64,000 nt of DNA from DATMER01 sp963844885 (lineage in GTDB: Bacteria > Acidobacteriota > Thermoanaerobaculia > Multivoradales > UBA5704): positions 62,001 to 126,000 of the forward strand of contig CAWJQA010000012.1 in the NCBI GenBank assembly GCA_963844885.1, in the 5' to 3' direction. The translations under genes were made by a program, and so were the position numbers. This document shows, piece after piece, positions 35,560-44,383 of this stretch (positions are counted from its first letter, which is position 1; each line of letters begins with the position of its first letter). The notes below the pieces were generated by a model, which saw only the letters and a list, made by a program, of their open reading frames with translations, was not told where the DNA came from and did not search any database.

Positions 35560-36590
35560 ACATCCTTCTCATCCGCACCAGTGCCCTGGGCGACGTGGTG
35601 CATTGCCTGCCGGTGCTCACGGCGCTGCGGCGGCACTTCCCCGAAGCGCGGATCGGCTGGCTGGTGGAGGGGGCCATGGCGCCCGTCCTCGAAGATCACC
35701 CGGACCTCGACGTGCTCCTCACCGTCCGCCTGCGGGAGTGGCGGAAGCGTCCGTTCTCATCCGGGACGCGGGCGGAGGTGGCCGGGTTCCTCCGCGCTCT
35801 CGACCGCTTCGCGCCGGACGTGACCCTCGACCTCATGGGCAACCACAAGGCGGGATTCCTCTCGGCGCTCACGCAGTGCGACCGCCGCATCGGCCTCGGC
35901 CGCGCCTGGCGGCGGGAGCCGTCCAGCTCGTTCTGGATCAGTGAGGCGGTCGCTCCGCATGGCGTCCACGCCGTGGACCGGGCGCTCTCACTGCTCGACG
36001 CACTCGGGCTGCCTCCGGAGCCGGCCGACTTCGGCGGCGGGAAGCTCTTCCGCCACGAGCCGGAGAGCCCTGAGGAGGAAGAGCCCTTCGTGCTGATCCA
36101 TCCCGGAGCCGGCTGGGGCAGCAAGCGCTACCCGCCCCAGCGCTGGGGCGAGGCGGCGCGGCTGCTGCGGGAGCGGACGGGGCTGCCGGCGTGGGTGCCG
36201 GTCGCGCGAGGGGAAGAGGCGCTCGCGGCCGGCGTCGAAGCGGCGAGCGGCGGCGCGGCCCGGACGGTGCCGGCCGGCAACCTGCCGGCCCTGGCGGCGC
36301 TCCTGCGGCGGGCGCGGCTGGTGATGGGCGGCGATTCCGGCCCGACCCACCTTGCGCACGCCCTGGGCACGCCGGTGCTGATGCTCATGGGTCCCACCGA
36401 CCCGGCGCGGCACGGTCCGTATGGAGCGCCCGAGCGGGCGCTCTGGAAGGATCTCCCCTGCGGCTTCTGCTACCGTCGGTTCGACGAGCCCCGGCCGTGC
36501 CTGGTGACGATCCCGCCGGAGCGGGTGGCGGAACGGGCGGAGAAGGCCCTCTCCCCCCATACGGGATCAGATACGGGTTCAACCATATGA
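35556..36590 (+). CDS. Glycosyltransferase family 9 protein (heptosyltransferase)
   Basis: A 344-residue GT9 enzyme. The N-terminus ILLIRTSALGDVVHCLPVL, the HPGAGWGSKRYPPQRW donor motif, and the late GGDSGPTHLAHALGTP with GPTDPARHGPYG are characteristic of heptosyltransferases such as WaaC. It should add heptose from ADP-heptose to lipid A-Kdo. It starts at TTG 35556, overlapping the upstream gene, and completes the heptose operon. Confidence 0.92.
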   Translation: MNILLIRTSALGDVVHCLPVLTALRRHFPEARIGWLVEGAMAPVLEDHPDLDVLLTVRLREWRKRPFSSGTRAEVAGFLRALDRFAPDVTLDLMGNHKAGFLSALTQCDRRIGLGRAWRREPSSSFWISEAVAPHGVHAVDRALSLLDALGLPPEPADFGGGKLFRHEPESPEEEEPFVLIHPGAGWGSKRYPPQRWGEAARLLRERTGLPAWVPVARGEEALAAGVEAASGGAARTVPAGNLPALAALLRRARLVMGGDSGPTHLAHALGTPVLMLMGPTDPARHGPYGAPERALWKDLPCGFCYRRFDEPRPCLVTIPPERVAERAEKALSPHTGSDTGSTI

Positions 36591-36678
36591 CGCCTTTCTG
36601 GTAGACTACCGCCAGTAGCTCCAGACGAGGAGAGCATGGCAGCACCTCGCTTGCAGGCGGGGACGACACGGAGATTTC

Positions 36679-38442
36679 ATGGCACCACCACCGGAAGCAG
36701 CAGCCCGTAGACCTGCCCAGTCCGCCGGTCCCGACAAGCTCGGCGAGATGCTCGTCCGGGCGGGCAAGATCAACCAGGCGCAGCTCCAGGAGGCCCTCAG
36801 TTACCAGAAGGATCAGGGTGGCCGCCTCGGCACCAACCTGGTCAAGATGGGGCACCTCTCCGAGCGCCAGCTCGTCGACGCCCTGGCCGAGCAGTTCAAG
36901 GTCCCGTCCGTCGATCTCAACAACATGGAGATCGACGAGGGCGTCGTCAAGATCATCCCCGCGGACATCGCGCGCAAGTACACCATCTTCCCCGTCACCA
37001 AGGCGGGCGCCACGGTCACCGTGGCGATGATCGACCCGACGAACGTGTTCGCGATGGACGACGTGAAGTTCATGACCGGCTACAAGGTCGAGCCGGTCGT
37101 GGCCTCCGAGACCGCGATCCGCACCGCCATCGACAAGCACTACGGCTCGACCCACGCGATCGAGCTGAAGAAGGTGATGGAGGATCTCTCGGACGAATCG
37201 GGCGGCGACCTGGAAGTCCTGGAAGAGGAAGAGGATCTCGATCTCGCGACGCTGGAAGAGGAGTCCGAGCAGGCCCCCGTGGTCAAGCTCGTGAACCTGA
37301 TCCTCACCGACGCGATCAAGCGCGGCGCCTCGGACATCCACATCGAGCCGTATGAAAAGGACTACCGCGTCCGATACCGCATCGACGGCCTGCTCTACGA
37401 GATGATGCGCCCTCCGCTCAAGCTCAAGGAGGCGATCACGAGCCGCTGCAAGATCATGGCGAAGCTCGACATCGCCGAGAAACGGCTGCCGCAGGACGGC
37501 CGCATCAAGATCAAGACGAAGATCTCCGGCAAGAGCAAGGATCTGGACTACCGCGTCTCCATCCTGCCCACGCTGTTCGGCGAAAAGATCGTCATGCGCT
37601 TGCTCGACAAAGACAAGCTCATGCTCGACATGACCAAGCTGGGCTTCGAGGTCGAATCGCTGCGGAAATTCGAGAACGCGATCCTCCGCCCCTACGGCAT
37701 GGTCCTGGTCACCGGCCCTACCGGGTCGGGCAAGACGAACACGCTCTACTCCGCCTTGCAGCGCATCAACAAGCCCGAGGTCAACATCATGACCGCCGAG
37801 GACCCGGTGGAGTTCAACCTCTCCGGGATCAATCAGGTGCAGATGAAAGAGAACATCGGCCTGAACTTCGCGGCGTCGCTGCGGTCGTTCCTCCGGCAGG
37901 ACCCGAACATCATCCTGGTGGGCGAGATCCGCGACTTTGAAACGGCCGAGGTGGCGATCAAGGCCGCCATGACCGGCCACCTCGTGCTCTCGACGCTGCA
38001 CACGAACGACGCGCCGTCGACGATCAACCGCTTGATGAACATGGGCATCGAGCCGTTCCTCGTGGCGACGTCGGTCCACCTGATCGTGGCACAGCGGCTC
38101 GTGCGGCGCATCTGCTCGTTCTGCAAGGAGCCGGCGGAGCAGCCGCCCGCGGCGCTGGTGGGGGCCGGGTTCTCGGAGCACGAGTCGCGCACCTTGAAGC
38201 TGTTCCGCGGCCGCGGCTGCGAGCGGTGCAGCAGCACCGGCTACAAGGGCCGCGTCGGCCTTTACGAGGTGCTCGAGGTGGAGGACGAGATGCGCGAGAT
38301 GATCCTCTCCGGCGCCAGCTCGTTCGAGCTGCGCCAGAAGGCCGTCCAGGCCGGGATGATGACGCTGCGCATGAGCGGCCTGCAGAAGATCCGCGACGGC
38401 ATGACGACGGTCGACGAGGTCGTGAGAGAGACGGTGCTTTGA
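36679..38442 (+). CDS. pilB: Type IV pilus assembly ATPase PilB (GspE family)
   Basis: A 587-residue secretion/pilus extension ATPase. An MshEN domain (about residues 20-150) precedes the ATPase core. Walker A is GPTGSGKT (Lys352), the Asp box DPVEFNLSG, Walker B region IILVGEIRDFETAE and His box HLVLSTLHTNDAPSTINRL. The C-terminal four-cysteine zinc module (CSFCKEP ... CERCSSTGYKG) is intact. It powers pilin assembly for adhesion or twitching. It stands alone in this window; its stop codon lies inside a REP-like repeat. Confidence 0.94.
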   Translation: MAPPPEAAARRPAQSAGPDKLGEMLVRAGKINQAQLQEALSYQKDQGGRLGTNLVKMGHLSERQLVDALAEQFKVPSVDLNNMEIDEGVVKIIPADIARKYTIFPVTKAGATVTVAMIDPTNVFAMDDVKFMTGYKVEPVVASETAIRTAIDKHYGSTHAIELKKVMEDLSDESGGDLEVLEEEEDLDLATLEEESEQAPVVKLVNLILTDAIKRGASDIHIEPYEKDYRVRYRIDGLLYEMMRPPLKLKEAITSRCKIMAKLDIAEKRLPQDGRIKIKTKISGKSKDLDYRVSILPTLFGEKIVMRLLDKDKLMLDMTKLGFEVESLRKFENAILRPYGMVLVTGPTGSGKTNTLYSALQRINKPEVNIMTAEDPVEFNLSGINQVQMKENIGLNFAASLRSFLRQDPNIILVGEIRDFETAEVAIKAAMTGHLVLSTLHTNDAPSTINRLMNMGIEPFLVATSVHLIVAQRLVRRICSFCKEPAEQPPAALVGAGFSEHESRTLKLFRGRGCERCSSTGYKGRVGLYEVLEVEDEMREMILSGASSFELRQKAVQAGMMTLRMSGLQKIRDGMTTVDEVVRETVL

Positions 38443-38491
38443 TCCCATCCCCCTCTCCCCGGCCCTCTCCCCCGTGCCGGGGGAGAGGGAG
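38438..38491. repeat. REP-like hairpin repeat, copy 2 (inverted)
   Basis: Read on the minus strand, this element has the same order of parts as 62-116: GAGGGAGAGGG-class stem, GGGGAGAGGG, then ATGGGATCAAA. The stem CCCTCTCCCCC pairs with GGGGGAGAGGG around a short loop. It covers the pilB stop codon and precedes the end of the convergent M20 gene, so it could serve as a bidirectional transcription barrier. Confidence 0.6.
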
Positions 38492-38500
38492 TGGGAGCGC

Positions 38501-40042
38501 TCACCAGTCGAGGCGGGCGAACAGGGCGGCGAAGACGTCGATGCCGTCCCAGAGGTTCTTCAGCCGCAGGTTCTCGTACGCCGAGTGCTGGTTGTTGTCG
38601 TGGTTGACGATCGGCACCGTGACCATCGGCGGGGCCGGAGCGGGCAGGGACTCCGTGAACAGAGAGATGGGCACGCTCCCGCCCAGCATCGGCACCACCA
38701 CGACCGGCGCGCCGAGCATCTCCTCGACCGTCCGCACCACGGCGCGGGAGGCGGGCAGGTCCATGGAGGTGCGGGCCGCGGCGTAGCCTTCGTCCCAGGT
38801 CAGGCGGACGATCCGCGGATGGGCCAGCCGGGTCTCGAGGTCCGGCTCCTCGTGGACGACCCACCAGCCCTGGGCGCGCAGGTGGGCCTCCATGCGCTCG
38901 CGGACCTTGGCCGGCGTCTGGTCGGGGACCAGCCGGAAGTCGATGGAGGCCGAAGCCTCCGTGGGGATGGCGTTCCTGGCGCCCGCTCCCACGTCGGCGC
39001 ACTTGAGGCCCCGGATGTTCAAGGCCGGGTGCATGATCCGGTCCTGGAGGCGCTCCGGGGCGCCTTCGGTCCAGGCGAGGCCGAGCTCGCGGCGCAAGGC
39101 GTCCTCCACCGGCGGCATGGCCGCGGCCGCCGCCTTCTCGCTCGCGGTGAGGGGGCGGACGTCGTCCTGGAAACCGGCGATCCGGATCTCGCCGTCCGGT
39201 CCGCGCAGTCCGGCGAGAAGCTCCACCAGCAAGGCGGCGGGATTGGGTGCCCAGTTCCCATAATGGCCGCTGTGCAGCGCGCGGCTCGGACCGTAGACGG
39301 TCAGCTCGACGCCGGTCACGCCGCGGGCGCCGAACACGACCTGCATCCGGCGGCTCTGATGGACGGGGCCGTCGCCCAGGATCCAGGCGTCGGCGGCCAG
39401 CACGTCCTGATGCGCACGGAGGATGTCGGGCAGATGGGTGGAGCCGGCCTCCTCCTCCCCTTCCAGAAAGATCTTGATGTTGACGGACGGCCGGACTCCC
39501 GCGGCGTTGAGCGCATCCAGCGCGGAGAGCATGGCCACGATGGGCCCCTTGTCGTCGCTGGCCGAACGGGCATAGAGCCGCCACTCGGGATTGAGAGGAC
39601 CCGCCGAAGCGAGGTCTACGTCCTGCGTGCCGGGGCCGGGGAGGCCGGTGCGCAGGACGGGCGTCCAGGGGTCTCCTCCGCCCCAGTCGGCGGCCTTGGC
39701 CGGCTGGCCGTCGTAGTGGGCATAGAAGACCACCGTCCGCCGGGCGCCCGGAGTCATAAGCTCGCCGAACACCGCGGGAGGGGCGTCGCCCGCGGTGAGA
39801 AGCCGGGCCTGGAACCCCCGCCGCTCGAGCATCCCGATCAGATGGTCGGCGTTGCGCCGGACGTCGGCCCGGTCCGAAGCCACGTTGCGCAGCGCGAGCA
39901 GACCGGCCAGCTCGCCGACGATCTCCTTCTCGTGCGCGGCCCGCCACGAGTCCACCTGGGTGCGGAGATCGGCGGCACCCGCGGCATGAGAAACCAGAAG
40001 CAGAGCCGCCACCGCCACCGTCTTCGCCTTGGTCAGACTCAT
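38501..40042 (-). CDS. M20 family zinc dipeptidase/deacylase, exported
   Basis: A 513-residue M20 metallopeptidase with a signal peptide (residues 1-23, ending SHAAGA). Zinc ligands appear in VVFYAHYDGQP, ASDDKGP, the catalytic EGEEEAGS, and late NHDNNQHSAYENLRL. The lid domain contains RALHSGHYGN. It probably hydrolyses di- or tripeptides in the periplasm. GGAGGTTCG precedes ATG 40042. It diverges from hipBA. Confidence 0.9.
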   Translation of the reverse strand: MSLTKAKTVAVAALLLVSHAAGAADLRTQVDSWRAAHEKEIVGELAGLLALRNVASDRADVRRNADHLIGMLERRGFQARLLTAGDAPPAVFGELMTPGARRTVVFYAHYDGQPAKAADWGGGDPWTPVLRTGLPGPGTQDVDLASAGPLNPEWRLYARSASDDKGPIVAMLSALDALNAAGVRPSVNIKIFLEGEEEAGSTHLPDILRAHQDVLAADAWILGDGPVHQSRRMQVVFGARGVTGVELTVYGPSRALHSGHYGNWAPNPAALLVELLAGLRGPDGEIRIAGFQDDVRPLTASEKAAAAAMPPVEDALRRELGLAWTEGAPERLQDRIMHPALNIRGLKCADVGAGARNAIPTEASASIDFRLVPDQTPAKVRERMEAHLRAQGWWVVHEEPDLETRLAHPRIVRLTWDEGYAAARTSMDLPASRAVVRTVEEMLGAPVVVVPMLGGSVPISLFTESLPAPAPPMVTVPIVNHDNNQHSAYENLRLKNLWDGIDVFAALFARLDW

Positions 40043-40182
40043 CGAACCTCCCCGGGCCTCCGGCCCGCGCCGCATCCTACCCTCATTTCGGGGGTCGCCA
40101 AATCCGGATTTCGGCAGGGCCTGGAGAGGCTGACCGGTTGAGAAGCGCCAACATTTGAGCGCGTGACCTGTCCCAAACCGAT

Positions 40183-40204
40183 TATCGCCATTATAATAGC
40201 GATA
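40183..40204 (+). promoter_or_regulatory. hipBA operator overlapping the -10 box
   Basis: The 22-bp inverted repeat TATCGC-N10-GCGATA is symmetrical apart from one base pair and resembles E. coli HipB operators (TATCC-N8-GGATA). A perfect TATAAT (40192-40197) lies in its centre, so repressor binding would block RNA polymerase directly. The hipB start is about 30 bp downstream. No strong -35 is seen. Confidence 0.7.
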
Positions 40205-40235
40205 GACGGTGATGTCTGCCGGAGAGGATGGCACC

Positions 40236-40541
40236 ATGGACAGATTTTCCCTTGAAACGCCCGAGACGGTCAGCAGGACTCTGGCCGACCGGGTCAAGGC
40301 GTTGCGGCTGGCCAGGGGCTGGAAGCAGATCACGCTGGCCGACCGCTCCGGGGTCAGCCTGGCGTCCTTGCGGCGCTTCGAGGAATCGGGCCGGGTGTCG
40401 CTCCAGAGCCTGCTCAGGCTCGCCTTTGCCCTCAACCGGCTGGATGACTTCGCCGCCCTGCTCCAACCGCCGCCCGCGTCGTCGCTCGCCGAGCTCGAAG
40501 CGGCCGAGAAGCGGCCCGCGCGCCAACGAGGCCGGGTATGA
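40236..40541 (+). CDS. hipB: HipB-like helix-turn-helix antitoxin/repressor
   Basis: A 101-residue XRE-type regulator. The HTH is at about residues 18-70 (LRLARGWKQITLADRSGVSLASLRRFEESG in outline), followed by a flexible Ala/Pro tail. It should repress hipBA through the upstream palindrome and neutralise HipA. ATG 40236 is chosen with GGAGAGGA upstream; a GTG nine codons earlier is the alternative. It overlaps hipA by four bases. Confidence 0.87.
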   Translation: MDRFSLETPETVSRTLADRVKALRLARGWKQITLADRSGVSLASLRRFEESGRVSLQSLLRLAFALNRLDDFAALLQPPPASSLAELEAAEKRPARQRGRV

Positions 40542-41764
40542 AGAGGCTGGAGGTGCGCCTCCGCCGTGAGCCGGGCGAGGAGCGCGTCGTCGGCCAACTG
40601 GCGGAGACCGGGCCGCGAGGCGGACAGATCCTCTTCGAGTACGATCCAGCCTTCCTGCGCGACCCTCTGTGGCTGTCGCCCTTCAAGCTGCCGCCGCAGC
40701 CGGGTCTCGTTGAGCACCGCGACCTCGCCTTCGGTCCGATCTTCGGTCTCTTCGACGATTCGTTGCCGGATGGCTGGGGGTTGTTGCTCATGGACCGGTT
40801 CTTCCAGCAGCGGGGCACGGCCCTCGCCGAGGTGTCGGTGCTGGACCGGCTGGCGTATCTGGGCACCCGAACCATGGGGGCGCTCACCTATCATCCACCG
40901 TCCGACCCCACGGACGGCTCGGCACGAATCCTCGATCTGCACGGAATGGCTCGCGCGTCCCAGGCGGTGATGGAGGGCGCCGCGGAAGAGGTGTTGCCAC
41001 AGCTTTTGCGCGCCGGCGGCAGTCCCGGCGGCGCGCGGCCGAAGGTGCTGATCGGGGTCAGCGGGGATTCGATCCTGTCGGGTGAAGACGATCTGCCGCC
41101 GGGCTACACGCCTTGGATCGTCAAGTTTCATGCCCGCCAGGACTCGCCCGACGCGGGTCCGGGCGAGCTCGCCTACTCCCTCATGGCGAGAGACGCGGGC
41201 CTTGCCATGCCACCCGCCCGGCTCTTCGAAACGGCTCAGGGAGAGCGGTTTTTCGGGGTGGAGCGCTTCGACCGTCGGGGCAATCATCGCTACCACGTGC
41301 ATACCTTCGGCAATCTGATCCAAGCCAACTTCCGTATCCCGAGCTGCGACTACCGCCAGCTCCTGGAGGTGACGCGGATCTTGACCCGAAATCATCGAGA
41401 TGTCCTGGAGTGTTACCGCCGGATGGTTTTCAACGTGCTCGCGCACAATCGTGACGATCATGTGAAGAATTTCGCCTTCCGGATGACCGATGAGGGCGTC
41501 TGGGAGCTGGCGCCGGCCTACGATCTCGTGTTCGCTGCCGGCCCCGGCGGGGAGCACACCATGACCGTCGCCGGAGAAGGCCGTGCCCCCGCGCGCCGTC
41601 ATCTGCTGCAACTGGCGGCTCCGGCGGGGATCCCGGAGCGCGACGCGGAATCGATTCTCGACGAGGTGGCCTCGGCCGTGGCCCGGTGGCGGACCCACGC
41701 CCGCGAGGCGGGAGTGAGCCCGAAGACGGCCAAGGTGGTCGAGACCGCCCTCGGCGAGCAGTAA
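40538..41764 (+). CDS. hipA: HipA-like serine/threonine kinase toxin
   Basis: A 408-residue HipA-family kinase. The catalytic loop is AHNRDDHVKNFAF (His303, Asp306, Asp307, His308, Lys310, Asn311) and the metal-binding aspartate follows in LAPAYDLVFA. The N-terminal subdomain has GLFDDSLPDGWG and the ATP-side lysine lies in TPWIVKFHA. In E. coli HipA phosphorylates GltX and induces persistence; targets of this branch may differ. Encoded with hipB directly beside the BREX island. Confidence 0.9.
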   Translation: MKRLEVRLRREPGEERVVGQLAETGPRGGQILFEYDPAFLRDPLWLSPFKLPPQPGLVEHRDLAFGPIFGLFDDSLPDGWGLLLMDRFFQQRGTALAEVSVLDRLAYLGTRTMGALTYHPPSDPTDGSARILDLHGMARASQAVMEGAAEEVLPQLLRAGGSPGGARPKVLIGVSGDSILSGEDDLPPGYTPWIVKFHARQDSPDAGPGELAYSLMARDAGLAMPPARLFETAQGERFFGVERFDRRGNHRYHVHTFGNLIQANFRIPSCDYRQLLEVTRILTRNHRDVLECYRRMVFNVLAHNRDDHVKNFAFRMTDEGVWELAPAYDLVFAAGPGGEHTMTVAGEGRAPARRHLLQLAAPAGIPERDAESILDEVASAVARWRTHAREAGVSPKTAKVVETALGEQ

Positions 41765-41856
41765 GGTCATCCTAAGAGGGCTGAATCCGTCTGTCAAGCC
41801 CCTTCCATGAACGAAATTTCTCCAAAACCTTCGTCAATCACCCTTTTCGCCTCTTG

Positions 41857-41873
41857 ACTTTCGGCCAAAGTCG
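41857..41873 (+). promoter_or_regulatory. Palindrome with promoter-like word upstream of array D
   Basis: GACTTTCGGCCAAAGTC is a short inverted repeat whose left edge overlaps a TTGACT -35-like hexamer (41854-41859). TATACC follows at 41874, but the spacing of 14 bp is short for a sigma-70 promoter. It may be an operator for an unseen transcript through array D. Weak evidence. Confidence 0.28.
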
Positions 41874-41939
41874 TATACCGTACCTTTCTCCTGGCGTGAA
41901 AAGCAACAGCCGAGCACGGGTTTGCCGCTGGTGCGCAGG

Positions 41940-42117
41940 GTCGAGCAGTGCGTGCGCGGGGTGGTGCGGCAGGTTCACAGGATGTTCAGCAGGTGCCCGG
42001 GTGTGTGCAGGAGGTGCCCGGGGGCCGTCAGCCGCTGAACAAGGCCGGGCACGTGGTGCTCAGGGTAGTGAGGCGGGTGAGGCGGCCGTTCAGCAGGTGC
42101 GCGGGGTGTGGCAACGG
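41940..42117. repeat. Array D: GC-rich repeats with about 21-bp period
   Basis: AGGTGCCCGG starts at 41991 and 42012 (21 bp apart) and AGGTGCGCGG at 42095 (83 bp on, about four periods). The longer word TTCAGCAGGTGC recurs at 41985 and 42089. Related GGTGCGG/AGGTTCAC words extend the pattern upstream. The 590-bp gene-free gap 41765-42355, between convergent hipA and brxL, holds this array, a terminator-like hairpin and no convincing gene. Confidence 0.6.
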
Positions 42118-42239
42118 ACGAAGACTCTTCGTCGCCGGCTGCACACCGGGCGGCGCTGGACGAAAGCTCCTCGCCACCGGGTGCCGCCGGAGTTTCGGCG
42201 GCTGCCCGGGGGTTCTTTGACAACCGATTCACCCATACG

Positions 42240-42280
42240 CCGGGGGCCCGCTTGCGGCCGGCAGGCCCCCGGTGTGTTTT
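42240..42280 (+). terminator. Rho-independent terminator-like hairpin
   Basis: CCGGGGGCC (42240-42248) pairs with GGCCCCCGG (42264-42272) and is followed by TGTGTTTT. The orientation fits transcripts from hipA or from array D. It lies too far from brxL and in the wrong sense to end the BREX transcript. Confidence 0.6.
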
Positions 42281-42355
42281 GTCGAGCCCACGGGGCCGGG
42301 TGCGCGCTGCCCGGTCCCGGGGGATCGGTGTTTCCGTAGTTCTTCCGTATCATTG

Positions 42356-44380
42356 TCAGCCGAGCACTTTGGTCGCCGCCGTCTTCGGATCTCCATAGAA
42401 GACCGGGTCGACGTGCTCCACGATGTCGGCGCTGACTTCGAGGAAGCTTCTCTTGTTTTCGATGGGGATGAGCGCCCGCTTCGCGCCGTTGTCGCGGGCG
42501 ATCTGGAGCGGCTCGACCAGCGAGCGCAGCGGCTTGATGTTGCCCTGGACGCTCATGTCGCCGAGCACCAGGAGCGCCGGGCTCACCGGCGCCTTGCGGA
42601 AGGCGGACCAGGCGGCGATGAAGAAGGCGATGCCGATCTCGGCCTCGATCCGGTTGCCGAGGAGGTCGATCACTTCCACGTGGAGGTCCGAGGTGTCGAG
42701 GTCGCGGCCGATCCCCAGCTCGGTCTTCTTCGCCTGGGCGTAGCTGAACGCACGCTGGATGGATTCCTTCATGGCGCCCGCGACGCCGCCGGCCAGCTTG
42801 AGCTTGCCGGTGCCTTTCGCGACGGAGACCTCGAGGCGGTAGAGGCCCACGGTGCCGTCCGCCGTGACGCCCGCCGTGTAGACGGTGCCGGGCGCCAGCG
42901 GGTCGGCCGAGATCAGGTCCCGGCCCCCCTGCTCGGGCACTCCGACGAAGCGCTCTTCCCCGCTCTCCTGGAGGGTGTAGCTGAACGAGGTGTGGTAGTA
43001 CTCGAACGAGCCCATCTTCTTGAGCTGCTCCTTGACTCTCCGGCGGCCCTCCAGCGCCAGCTCGAGAATCTCTTCCACTTCTTCCCGGCTGGCCTCGCCG
43101 TGCGGGTAGAGGATTTTCATGAGGCCGGAGACGGTCTTGCGCACGGCCTTGCGGTCGCGGGCGTTCAAGTGCGCGCCGAGCGAGAAGTGGCGGTCGATGA
43201 CTTCGGTGAAGTTGTGCTTGCGCATCTCCCGGAGCGCTTCGGCCAGGTAGTCGACGACGAAGCCGTAGTGGTCCGTGAAGAGGTCGTTCCTCATCTTCGG
43301 GATCTCCCAGCCGGGGAGATAGAAGTGGAGGCGGTCGATGAAGGCCATGTCGTCGCGGATGACGTCGGGCATGGGGGCGAAGAGGTGGCCGGTCTGGACC
43401 ATGACGTCGATCGGCTGGTTGGTGTTGCCGAACAGCGCGAGGCTCGCATCCCCGGAGGCGGTCTCCTGGCCTCTCTGGAACATGCCCGACTCGCAGTAGG
43501 TCTTGAGCGTGGTGATGACTTCCTTGGGCATCTTCTGGAGGTCCGCCACCTCGTCGAATCCCACCACGTCCCAGATCTGGACCATGCCCTTGTGCCGGCC
43601 CGCCAGGTGGCCGAAGAGGTTGGCCACGGTGGTGCCGCCGGTGAGGAGGGCCGCGTAGGGGGAGACTTCCTGGACGACGTAGGTCTTGCCGGTCCCCCGC
43701 GGGCCGAGCTCCACGAGGTTGTAGTTGCGCTCCGCCAGCGGGATGAGCCGCACGAGAAAGTGGAGCTTGAGCCGGCGCTCCATTTCGGACGGCTCGTAGC
43801 CCAGGCTGCGGATCATGAGGTCGAGCCACTCGTCGCCGGTAAAGTCGCGGCGCACGCGGCGGTACTCCTCCAGGTCGAACGTGGCGATCTGGATAGGGGT
43901 GAGCTTCTCGATCCAGAACGGATATTTGCCCTTGGTCTCTTCGTCGTATTCGAAGCGGAGGTCGAGCTGCGCCCAGACGCCGCCGGTGAGGAGCCGCTCG
44001 TAGTCCCTCACGTACTGCGTGGGCACGTGCAGGAATTTGCTCCCGAAGTTGACCGCTTCCGCCCAGTAGTCGGAGTCCACGAGCCGGACTTTGACCTTGT
44101 CGATGAAGGTGTAGCGACCGGCCTCTTTCACGCGGCTCTGGGCTTTGATCGATTCGTCCGGCCGGATGTAGTTGTTGGCGAGGGTGTCGTTGACGACCTG
44201 CATGCCCAACTGGATCGACATTTCATCCGACGAGGCACAATATTTGCCGAGCAGGTATTCCAGGACGAAGACGGGGACGTTGGCGCCGACTTTGACCTTT
44301 CGGACGAGGTCTTTGCGTACGACCTTGCCCGCGAACAGCCGGTTGGCCTTGTCGTCGAGCGCGTCGCGGGTCAATTCCAT
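42356..44380 (-). CDS. brxL: BREX system Lon protease-like protein BrxL
   Basis: A 674-residue BrxL: an N-terminal domain, an AAA+ core with Walker A LGPRGTGKTY, and a Lon-like C-terminal domain (IEAEIGIAFFIAAWSAFRKA, then LLVLGDMSVQGNIKPL). It is the last gene of the BREX operon, 3 nt after pglZ. BrxL forms DNA-binding hexamers in characterised type 1 systems and is needed for phage exclusion. In this operon it occurs with BrxE, which is not the combination I expect for type 1. The frame is intact. Confidence 0.95.
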   Translation of the reverse strand: MELTRDALDDKANRLFAGKVVRKDLVRKVKVGANVPVFVLEYLLGKYCASSDEMSIQLGMQVVNDTLANNYIRPDESIKAQSRVKEAGRYTFIDKVKVRLVDSDYWAEAVNFGSKFLHVPTQYVRDYERLLTGGVWAQLDLRFEYDEETKGKYPFWIEKLTPIQIATFDLEEYRRVRRDFTGDEWLDLMIRSLGYEPSEMERRLKLHFLVRLIPLAERNYNLVELGPRGTGKTYVVQEVSPYAALLTGGTTVANLFGHLAGRHKGMVQIWDVVGFDEVADLQKMPKEVITTLKTYCESGMFQRGQETASGDASLALFGNTNQPIDVMVQTGHLFAPMPDVIRDDMAFIDRLHFYLPGWEIPKMRNDLFTDHYGFVVDYLAEALREMRKHNFTEVIDRHFSLGAHLNARDRKAVRKTVSGLMKILYPHGEASREEVEEILELALEGRRRVKEQLKKMGSFEYYHTSFSYTLQESGEERFVGVPEQGGRDLISADPLAPGTVYTAGVTADGTVGLYRLEVSVAKGTGKLKLAGGVAGAMKESIQRAFSYAQAKKTELGIGRDLDTSDLHVEVIDLLGNRIEAEIGIAFFIAAWSAFRKAPVSPALLVLGDMSVQGNIKPLRSLVEPLQIARDNGAKRALIPIENKRSFLEVSADIVEHVDPVFYGDPKTAATKVLG

Positions 44381-44383
44381 ATC

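Noticed and set aside
41854..42339. A 161-codon ORF between hipA and brxL
   Set aside because: Its Cys/Gly/Arg-rich product follows the array D repeat and matches nothing; several other frames are equally open.
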